Assembly: GCA_946481275.1 (NCBI GenBank)
Contig: CAMLMV010000095.1
Span: forward strand, 1 to 7,357
Source: an uncultured Massilia sp.
Lineage (GTDB): Bacteria; Pseudomonadota; Gammaproteobacteria; Burkholderiales; Burkholderiaceae
DNA length: 7,357 bases
Direction: 5' to 3'
The notes beneath the pieces were generated by a model. It worked only from the letters and a program-made list of their open reading frames with translations, was not told the DNA's origin and searched no databases. Positions 1 through 4,243 of this stretch are shown here, piece by piece. Position numbers and translations under genes: made by a program. Numbering within the stretch: position 1 is the stretch's first letter; each line of letters starts with the position of its first letter.

Positions 1-178
1 TGGTCACCTTGCCGATGTGGGGGCCGGCGCACCAGGCGGTACCGGCATTGATCGTGTCCCCGGCACGCCTGGTCACCTTGCCGATGTGGGGGCCGGCGCA
101 CCAGGCGGTACCGGCATTGATCGTGTCCCCGGCACGCCTGGTCACCTTGTCGATGTGGGGGCCGGCGCACCAGGCGGT
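1..178 (-). repeat. 69-bp in-frame tandem repeats in GRP1
   Basis: Positions 1-69 and 70-138 are identical 69-base units, and 139 onward begins a third that diverges after about 45 bases (one early substitution, c to t, at 150). Each unit encodes 23 residues with the core TAWCAGPHIGKVTRRAG followed by DTINAG. The period is a multiple of three, so copy-number change keeps the frame. The array continues beyond the left edge. A fourth, degenerate core lies at 206-229. Confidence 0.95.
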
Positions 179-640
179 ACCGGCGCGCTGGGTCTCGTTG
201 TCACCATGCGGACCGGCGCACCACGCCGTCTCGCTGTTCGCTGCTTCGACGCGGGCGCCTGGATAGGCTTCGCCGAACGTCGCCTCGTACAGGTCGCGCA
301 TGCGATCGCCGCTGTCCAGCCGGAACTGTTCATCCGCCTCGTCACCCATACCGACGTACGGGTAATGGTGCAGGAAGTAGCCGAATACCTGTTCGCAGTC
401 CACGGCGTACTTCATGGTGTCGAGGATGTGGTAGTGCCAGAACGTGTCGACGTCGACCAGCGGTGCAGTGTCCTCTTCCGGGTACAGCTTCATCAGGCAC
501 AGGAAACGGCGGTACTCCTTCTCCACGGCATTGGCCTTTTCCAGGCTCCAGCCTTCGCCGGATTCCACGTGCATCAGCTTCGTCTTGATCGGTTCCAGGT
601 CGAGTTGCGTCACGGCTTTGAACAGGTCGTTAGTGTTCAT
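1..640 (-). CDS. GRP1: GRDP-like domain protein with 23-residue Cys repeats (3' end missing)
   Basis: I do not recognise a named function. The gene starts at ATG 640 and is open to the left edge, so 213 codons are visible and the C-terminus is lost. The start is set by an AAGGA five bases upstream; the ATG at 646 overlaps that ribosome site. Residues 1-129 are about 90% identical to GRP2 and resemble the GRDP-like/DUF1399 family: VDTFWHYHILDT (W68, H69, H71), then YAVDC (C82) and FLHHYPYVG (H91, H92), a His/Cys/Asp set that could bind a metal (inference). After residue ~137 the protein turns into repeats with the core TAWCAGPH, four copies visible at 206-229, 155-178, 86-109 and 17-40, the last ones in a 23-residue unit. 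No signal peptide or membrane segment is seen, so it is probably made in the cytosol. It lies 295 bases after HK1 with its own FNR-type promoter. Confidence 0.85.
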   Translation of the reverse strand, partial: MNTNDLFKAVTQLDLEPIKTKLMHVESGEGWSLEKANAVEKEYRRFLCLMKLYPEEDTAPLVDVDTFWHYHILDTMKYAVDCEQVFGYFLHHYPYVGMGDEADEQFRLDSGDRMRDLYEATFGEAYPGARVEAANSETAWCAGPHGDNETQRAGTAWCAGPHIDKVTRRAGDTINAGTAWCAGPHIGKVTRRAGDTINAGTAWCAGPHIGKVT

Positions 641-778
641 GGTCATCCTTTTAATATGGTTGAGTACTACTATCCCTAGTTTGTTTGTGCGGTGAATCGA
701 CTGCTGGAGAGCAATTTCCCTTGAGGCATGTGATGACATCTGGCAACACACGGTCAGATTTGCAGACGTGTCTTACAC
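641..778 (-). promoter_or_regulatory. Conserved 5' leader of GRP1
   Basis: About 138 bases separate the predicted transcript start from the GRP1 ATG with no ORF in between. Several blocks match the leader of GRP2: 670-680, 683-706 (24 bases identical to 3948-3971) and 725-750 (one difference from 3991-4016). The blocks lie in the same order but with small length differences between them. Such conservation in untranslated sequence could reflect a structured leader, an antisense or small-RNA target, or simply recent duplication. Confidence 0.55.
646..650 (-). promoter_or_regulatory. Ribosome binding site of GRP1
   Basis: The minus strand reads AAGGA, then five bases (TGACC), then ATG at 640. 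This favours the ATG at 640 over the in-frame ATG at 646, which lies inside the site. Confidence 0.75.
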
Positions 779-780
779 GT
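766..780. promoter_or_regulatory. Inverted repeat at the GRP1 transcript start
   Basis: ACGTGT-ctt-ACACGT is a perfect 6-bp inverted repeat with a three-base centre, present unchanged upstream of GRP2. With the predicted +1 near 778 it covers about -2 to +13. It could be an operator over the start site or a hairpin at the 5' end of the mRNA. Confidence 0.55.
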
Positions 781-784
781 GCTC

Positions 785-790
785 AATGTA
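785..790 (-). promoter_or_regulatory. -10 element of the GRP1 promoter
   Basis: The minus strand reads TACATT. Its first base is the 30th base downstream of the FNR-box centre, exactly -12 if the box is centred at -41.5. The same hexamer at the same distance occurs upstream of GRP2. No -35 hexamer is present in the usual place, as expected for a class II activated promoter. Confidence 0.6.
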
Positions 791-812
791 GTTGATGCAA
801 TTCACCTAGTTA

Positions 813-826
813 TTGATATTTGTCAA
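813..826. promoter_or_regulatory. FNR/Anr-type binding site upstream of GRP1
   Basis: TTGAT-ATTT-GTCAA on the plus strand (TTGAC-AAAT-ATCAA on the minus) matches the FNR consensus TTGAT-N4-ATCAA at 9 of 10 positions. The identical 14 bases occur upstream of GRP2 with the same spacing to the -10 element. Known FNR-family regulators activate class II promoters from this position when oxygen is low; regulation of this gene is inferred. Confidence 0.68.
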
Positions 827-831
827 AGAAA

Positions 832-843
832 CAACATTCGTTG
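832..843. promoter_or_regulatory. CAAC-N4-GTTG inverted repeat upstream of the FNR site
   Basis: CAAC-ATTC-GTTG lies 18 bases upstream of the FNR-box centre, at about -59.5. The counterpart upstream of GRP2 (CAAC-ATTT-GTTG) lies at the same distance. It may be a second regulator site; the binding protein is unknown. Confidence 0.3.
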
Positions 844-935
844 CTCAATCCGCTACACATGATTTGAAAGACAAAGTAGGCCCCTGCAGGATGCACGCTC
901 CTTCGACATGACGGGGAAGCAAACGGGAAACAGCG

Positions 936-2786
936 TCAGATAACGGCCGAGCCCAGACCGTGTTCCTGCTGGGGGAAGGCAAGTTCGGGGCCGCCGATGA
1001 CGGGCGCCGACACCATCACGGTCGTGCCGCCGTCGGGTTCGCTGAAGACGGCGCAGGTGCCGCCGAGGATCACGATGCGCTCTTCGATGCCGACGAGGCC
1101 GAACGACCCGTACTTGTTGCGCCCGCCCGGCGGCAGGCCGCAACCGTTGTCGCGCACCGTCAGCGACAGCCAGCCGCCGCTCAGGCGCAGTTGCACCTTC
1201 ACATGCGTCGCGTTGGCATGCCGGACGATGTTCGTGAGCGATTCCTGCAGGATGCGGAAAAAGGCCGTGGCGCAATGGTCGGGCAGGGCGATCTCGCCAT
1301 GGTCATCCTCGATCTCGCATTGGATGCCGGTGCGCCGCTGGAACTGGTTGACCTGCCATTCGACCGCCGCGGAGAGTCCAAGGTCCAGCACGGTCGGGCG
1401 CAGGTCGTTGATGATCTGGCGCACGCTCTTGATCGTCGTGTCGATCTGCAGCAACGTGGCGCGGGCGCGCTTGTGCAGGTGGCTGTGCGTGCCCTTCGTG
1501 CGGCCGGCGAGCAGCTCGGCCTCGATGCGCAGCGCGAGCAGGCTCTGGCCGAGGTCGTCGTGGATCTCGCGCGCGATGCGCTTGCGTTCCATCTCCTTGA
1601 TGTGGTATGCGTGGTCGGCCAGTCGTCGGAGTTTCTGGTGCGACAGCTGCAGCTTGGCCTGGCTCTCGCGCAGTTCGCTCGTCATCTCCTGCGCGAGCGC
1701 GAGGGCGGCGCGGCGCGACGACGTCAGGATGTGCAGCAGGGCGTACAGCAGGATCGAGCCGAGGAAGCCGAAGGCCATCATCAGCTTCGGGTAATACCCG
1801 TCGAAGTCGGTGTACAGCGCGGATTTTTGCACGCTGTAGGTGGTTTGCCACGGGCGGCCGTTGAAGTCGAGCGGAAGCGTCGTCGTGAACACGTCGTTAC
1901 CGGCGTCGAGCGGCGGCGTCGGGTCGGCTGCCGTCCCCCGGCTGTCGAACAACGTGAGCGCCTTGCCCACCGTCTTGCGTCCATGAATGTCCATGCCCGG
2001 ACCGATGTCGTACAGCGTCATGCGCAAGCCAGCGACCGGGACCTCGTCCATCACGCCATGCAACAACTTCCTGACGCTGAATGCAATGCCCAGAGAACCG
2101 TCATACGCGGCGCGACGCTCTTCGACCGTATCGACCGGCATGTCCTTCCGGTAGACGGGCATGCGCATGCCCAGGTAGTTATCGTTCGGACGCGACAATA
2201 CCTGGATTGCCGTACCTGTGGAAAAAATCTTGCCGCTGTCGCGTTCCTCGAACAGCATGTTCCCGAAATAGCGGTTGGCCATCAGGTCGACACCGTAGTA
2301 GTGCGCCGCCGGCGGGACCGGCTCGACGAATGTGACGACGAGGTAGGAGGACCGGATGCCCGGCGGTACGATATCCGGATCGGACGGCTTGCCAAAGATG
2401 CGCGACACGTTCTTGCGCAGTTCCGCAACGTAGCCGTCGCGCTGCCCGTTGTTGATCGGAATGGCGTAATTGATGTAGTCGACCGCGGGGAAATTGCGCG
2501 GCACGTCGACGCCGCGTACAAACTCATGGAAGTTCTCGTGCGTCAGCACGTCGGTACTCTGGATCATGCTGACGGTCGAGCGCAACAAGTCCGTGTACGA
2601 CTTCACGCGGACATTGATCACGCTTTGGGCATGTTTGGCATGGCTGACGAAACGGGCTTCGGCGTCGCTTTCGATGGAGCGGGCGGTCACGATGTACAAC
2701 ACGCTGCCGACCAGCGACGACAGCAACGCGCCGGCCCAGAACGAGAACCGGGTGACCGAAAAAGCGTCTCTCAGCGTCGTCGCCAT
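936..2786 (-). CDS. HK1: CHASE-type sensor histidine kinase, NarL-type transmitter
   Basis: This is a membrane sensor kinase of 616 residues. TM1 is at about 14-36, a CHASE-like periplasmic sensor fills about 40-325, and TM2 is at about 333-353. A short coiled linker (~358-398) leads to a HisKA_3 dimerisation domain with phosphoacceptor H409 in REIHDDLGQSLLAL. The HATPase_c domain has an N box (QESLTNIVRHA, N519), a G1 box (DNGCGL, 546-551) and a G2 region (YGSFGLVGIEER, ~559-570). The family autophosphorylates on His and passes phosphate to LuxR/NarL-type regulators, none of which is in this window. The start at ATG 2786 aligns with the HK2 start; upstream only a weak GGGA-like ribosome site is seen. 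Codons 333-596 are identical to HK2, whereas the sensor half is about 60% identical. The ligand is unknown. Confidence 0.93.
   Translation of the reverse strand: MATTLRDAFSVTRFSFWAGALLSSLVGSVLYIVTARSIESDAEARFVSHAKHAQSVINVRVKSYTDLLRSTVSMIQSTDVLTHENFHEFVRGVDVPRNFPAVDYINYAIPINNGQRDGYVAELRKNVSRIFGKPSDPDIVPPGIRSSYLVVTFVEPVPPAAHYYGVDLMANRYFGNMLFEERDSGKIFSTGTAIQVLSRPNDNYLGMRMPVYRKDMPVDTVEERRAAYDGSLGIAFSVRKLLHGVMDEVPVAGLRMTLYDIGPGMDIHGRKTVGKALTLFDSRGTAADPTPPLDAGNDVFTTTLPLDFNGRPWQTTYSVQKSALYTDFDGYYPKLMMAFGFLGSILLYALLHILTSSRRAALALAQEMTSELRESQAKLQLSHQKLRRLADHAYHIKEMERKRIAREIHDDLGQSLLALRIEAELLAGRTKGTHSHLHKRARATLLQIDTTIKSVRQIINDLRPTVLDLGLSAAVEWQVNQFQRRTGIQCEIEDDHGEIALPDHCATAFFRILQESLTNIVRHANATHVKVQLRLSGGWLSLTVRDNGCGLPPGGRNKYGSFGLVGIEERIVILGGTCAVFSEPDGGTTVMVSAPVIGGPELAFPQQEHGLGSAVI
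999..1790. repeat. 792-bp block identical to 4310-5101 (HK1 copy)
   Basis: Read line by line, no difference is seen between 999-1790 and 4310-5101. The block covers exactly codons 333-596 of both kinases, from TM2 to the end of the HATPase_c domain. Identity breaks at a synonymous change at 1791 on one side and at codon 597 on the other. Confidence 0.92.
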
Positions 2787-2811
2787 GTAAGTACGTTTCC
2801 CACGATGGTTT

Positions 2812-2824
2812 CCGGCCTGGCCGG
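2812..2824. repeat. Inverted repeat in the HK1 upstream region
   Basis: CCGGCC-t-GGCCGG is a perfect 6-bp inverted repeat about 26 bases before the HK1 ATG. The HK2 upstream region lacks it and has a different inverted repeat in the comparable place. Its role is unknown. Confidence 0.35.
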
Positions 2825-2872
2825 TTATGCATTGTTAATTTTTGTAAAATACTTGTCTTGCGTGCCGCGCGT

Positions 2873-2893
2873 ACCTAGCAGTTCGAAGAGTTG
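2873..2893 (-). promoter_or_regulatory. Conserved block upstream of HK1
   Basis: This 21-base block matches 6161-6181 upstream of HK2 at 18 positions and contains CTGCTAGGT on the minus strand. It lies 87 bases before the HK1 start, in a stretch that is otherwise poorly conserved between the copies. It may hold the kinase promoter or an operator, though no clear -35/-10 pair is visible. The rest of 2787-2938 shows only an AT-rich stretch around 2832-2852. Confidence 0.4.
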
Positions 2894-2938
2894 TCGTTAG
2901 GAACAAATCACACCCTTTAGAGACGTGGCGCTGGAACG

Positions 2939-2961
2939 AAAAAGCCCGCTTCCGGGCGGGC
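2939..2961 (-). terminator. Intrinsic terminator after GRP2
   Basis: On the minus strand GCCCGC-CCGGAA-GCGGGC is followed by TTTTT: a 6-bp GC stem, six-base loop and U tract. It lies 56 bases past the GRP2 stop and separates that transcript from HK1. Confidence 0.85.
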
Positions 2962-2975
2962 AGGTTGCCGCGTTG

Positions 2976-3004
2976 CGCGGGCCGCAGGTAAAGGACGGCC
3001 CGCG
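2976..3004 (-). other. Hairpin between the GRP2 stop and its terminator
   Basis: CGCGGGCC and GGCCCGCG form a perfect 8-bp stem around a 13-base loop, 12 bases after the GRP2 stop. There is no U tract, so it is not a terminator by itself. It could protect the mRNA 3' end. Confidence 0.5.
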
Positions 3005-3016
3005 TGGGACAAGTCG

Positions 3017-3901
3017 TCAGGCCGGCACCGCCTCTTGTCGGGTACGCGGCCCGGCGCAGTATGCCGTTTCCGCACGGGGGCCGGCGCAGTACGCCGTTTT
3101 CGCCCGGGGACCGGCGCAGTAGGCGGTCGCCGCCACGGCGCCTTCGCCACGCGCAGCTTGTGCCCTGACGCGCGGCCCGGCGCAGTAGGCTGTTTCCGCC
3201 CGCGGCCCGGCGCAGTAGGCCGTTTCCGCACGGGGACCGGCGCAGTACGCTGTTTCCGCGCGGGGGCCGGCGCAGTACGCTGTTTCCGCACGGGAGCCGG
3301 CGCAGTACGCCGTTTTCGCCCGGGGACCGGCGCAGTAGGCGGTCGCCGCCACGGCGCCTTCGCCACGCGCAGCTTGTGCCCTGACGCGCGGCCCGGCGCA
3401 GTAGGCTGTTTCCGCCCGCGGTCCGGCGCAGTAGGCCGTTTCCGCACGGGGGCCGGCACAGTAGGCGGCCAGCGCCTGGGTATCGTCTTCGTGCCCCGCC
3501 AGCTGCGCGGCTTCCGCCCCCGGATAGACCTCGCCGAACGTGGCTTCGTACAGTTCGCTCATGCGCTTGCCGCTGTCGAGGCGGAACTGCTCATCGTCCC
3601 CGCCGCGCATGCCGACGTACGGATAGTGGTGCAGGAAGTAGCCGAAGGCCTGTTCGCAGTCGGCGGCGTACTTCATGGTGTCGAGGATGTGGTAGTGCCA
3701 GAACGTGTCGACGTCGACCAGCGGTGCGGTGTCTTCTTCCGGGTACATCTTCATCAGGCACAGGAAGCGCCGGTATTCCTTTTCGACGGCATTGGCCTTT
3801 TCCAGGCTCCAGCCTTCGCCTGATTCCACGTGCATCAGTTTCGTCTTGATCGGTTCCAGGTCGAGTTGCATCACGGCGTTGAACAGGTCATTGGTGTTCA
3901 T
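3017..3901 (-). CDS. GRP2: GRDP-like domain protein with 12 Cys-containing 10-residue repeats
   Basis: No named function is recognised. The protein has 294 residues from ATG 3901, chosen because GAGGA lies five bases upstream; ATGs at 3907 and 3913 overlap that site. Residues 1-129 form a GRDP-like/DUF1399-type domain with FWHYHILDT (W68, H69, H71), DCEQAFGY (C82) and HHYPYVG (H91, H92). From residue ~143 to 286 it is almost wholly repeats of AETAYCAGPR: twelve YCAG[P/S]R cores, interrupted twice by VRAQAARGEGAVAA. It ends TRQEAVPA. There is no signal peptide or TM segment. One Cys per repeat with Gly-Pro-Arg after it could mark a multi-core modified-peptide precursor, a metal- or redox-active array, or a binding scaffold; none is proven and no modifying enzyme is in the window. 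It has its own FNR-type promoter and a terminator. Confidence 0.9.
   Translation of the reverse strand: MNTNDLFNAVMQLDLEPIKTKLMHVESGEGWSLEKANAVEKEYRRFLCLMKMYPEEDTAPLVDVDTFWHYHILDTMKYAADCEQAFGYFLHHYPYVGMRGGDDEQFRLDSGKRMSELYEATFGEVYPGAEAAQLAGHEDDTQALAAYCAGPRAETAYCAGPRAETAYCAGPRVRAQAARGEGAVAATAYCAGPRAKTAYCAGSRAETAYCAGPRAETAYCAGPRAETAYCAGPRAETAYCAGPRVRAQAARGEGAVAATAYCAGPRAKTAYCAGPRAETAYCAGPRTRQEAVPA
3044..3469 (-). repeat. 30-bp in-frame repeat array in GRP2, with a 216-bp higher-order repeat
   Basis: Twelve near-identical units encode (A-[E/K])-T-A-Y-C-A-G-P-R. The spacer VRAQAARGEGAVAA occurs twice, 72 residues (216 bases) apart, and the flanking units repeat with it, so a multi-unit block was itself duplicated. 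One core reads CAGS in place of CAGP. The first core lacks the Thr (LAAYCAGPR). Units vary mostly at synonymous positions. Confidence 0.95.
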
Positions 3902-4044
3902 GGTCATCCTCATTATGAATGGTTATGTACAGCTATCCCTAGTTATGGTTTGTGCGGTGAATCGACTGCTGACGAACAACATTTCCTTGCGGCATGTGAT
4001 GACATCGGGCAACACAGCGTCGGTTTTGCTGACGTGTCTTACAC
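3902..4044 (-). promoter_or_regulatory. Conserved 5' leader of GRP2
   Basis: About 143 untranslated bases lie between the predicted start of transcription and the ATG. Blocks at 3933-3944, 3948-3971 and 3991-4016 match the GRP1 leader in the same order. No ORF explains the conservation. Confidence 0.55.
3907..3911 (-). promoter_or_regulatory. Ribosome binding site of GRP2
   Basis: The minus strand reads GAGGA, five bases, then ATG at 3901. It fixes the start at MNTNDLF, the same as GRP1. Confidence 0.75.
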
Positions 4045-4046
4045 GT
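4032..4046. promoter_or_regulatory. Inverted repeat at the GRP2 transcript start
   Basis: ACGTGT-ctt-ACACGT is identical to 766-780 and is in the same place relative to the -10 element, covering the predicted +1 near 4044. It is a candidate operator or 5'-end hairpin. Confidence 0.55.
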
Positions 4047-4050
4047 GATC

Positions 4051-4056
4051 AATGTA
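4051..4056 (-). promoter_or_regulatory. -10 element of the GRP2 promoter
   Basis: TACATT on the minus strand starts 30 bases downstream of the FNR-box centre, the class II geometry also found upstream of GRP1. Confidence 0.6.
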
Positions 4057-4078
4057 GTTGACGCAATTCGTTAATGTA

Positions 4079-4092
4079 TTGATATTTGTCAA
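4079..4092. promoter_or_regulatory. FNR/Anr-type binding site upstream of GRP2
   Basis: TTGAT-ATTT-GTCAA matches 9 of 10 consensus positions of the FNR site and is identical to 813-826. It is centred at -41.5 relative to the TACATT promoter. Confidence 0.68.
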
Positions 4093-4097
4093 AGAAG

Positions 4098-4109
4098 CAA
4101 CATTTGTTG
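4098..4109. promoter_or_regulatory. CAAC-N4-GTTG inverted repeat upstream of the GRP2 FNR site
   Basis: CAAC-ATTT-GTTG is centred 18 bases from the FNR-box centre, as in the GRP1 region. An overlapping CATTTG-ttgtt-CAAATG repeat is specific to this copy. Confidence 0.3.
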
Positions 4110-4136
4110 TTCAAATGGCTATGCAATTGTTATAAT
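4107..4136 (+). promoter_or_regulatory. Possible plus-strand promoter antisense to HK2
   Basis: A perfect TATAAT at 4131-4136 has TTGTTC 18 bases upstream (4107-4112, three of six -35 matches). It would transcribe rightward into the HK2 3' end. No plus-strand gene follows, so the product would be an antisense RNA. The GRP1 region has no counterpart. The 107 bases from 4137 to 4243 hold no gene and no clear terminator for HK2. Confidence 0.25.
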
Positions 4137-4243
4137 GTAAGGTAGGCATACCCGGTTGGGATAATCGAAGGCAACATGAGACCCCGCGACCCGGTCGGGT
4201 GCGAGGTCGTGCAAGGTCAGGGTTGCGACAGAATCAGTTCAGG

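Larger units (their letters stand above)
206..2893. repeat. Tandem duplication, left unit (HK1 + GRP1)
   Basis: This unit contains the HK1 upstream block, HK1, the FNR-type promoter, the leader and GRP1. Each element has a counterpart in the same order and orientation in the right unit, offset by 3261 (GRP start) to 3311 (kinase). Edges are approximate because the GRP repeat arrays diverge completely. Confidence 0.85.

Noticed and set aside
1..178. The 69-bp direct repeats as a CRISPR array or as DNA-level iterons.
   Set aside because: The units abut with no unique spacers and are in frame within GRP1, matching a coding repeat.
17..679. Plus-strand ORF opposite GRP1.
   Set aside because: It has no ribosome site or family motif and lies opposite the GRDP-like domain, which is conserved in both copies.
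960..2900. Very long plus-strand ORF opposite HK1 (and its equivalent at 4199-6166).
   Set aside because: It is the shadow of a GC-rich kinase gene: Arg/Ala/Gly/Val-rich product with no domain, while the minus frame carries intact CHASE, HisKA_3 and HATPase_c motifs.
2917..3823. Open frames on both strands across the GRP2 repeats (2917-3459 minus, 3035-3823 plus).
   Set aside because: A stop-free repeat unit with a period divisible by three stays open in other frames automatically. Only the frame with the conserved N-terminal domain and a ribosome site is credible.
4140..4243. A terminator after HK2.
   Set aside because: GC-rich inverted sequence around 4183-4205 has no convincing stem followed by a T run, so read-through into GRP2 remains possible.
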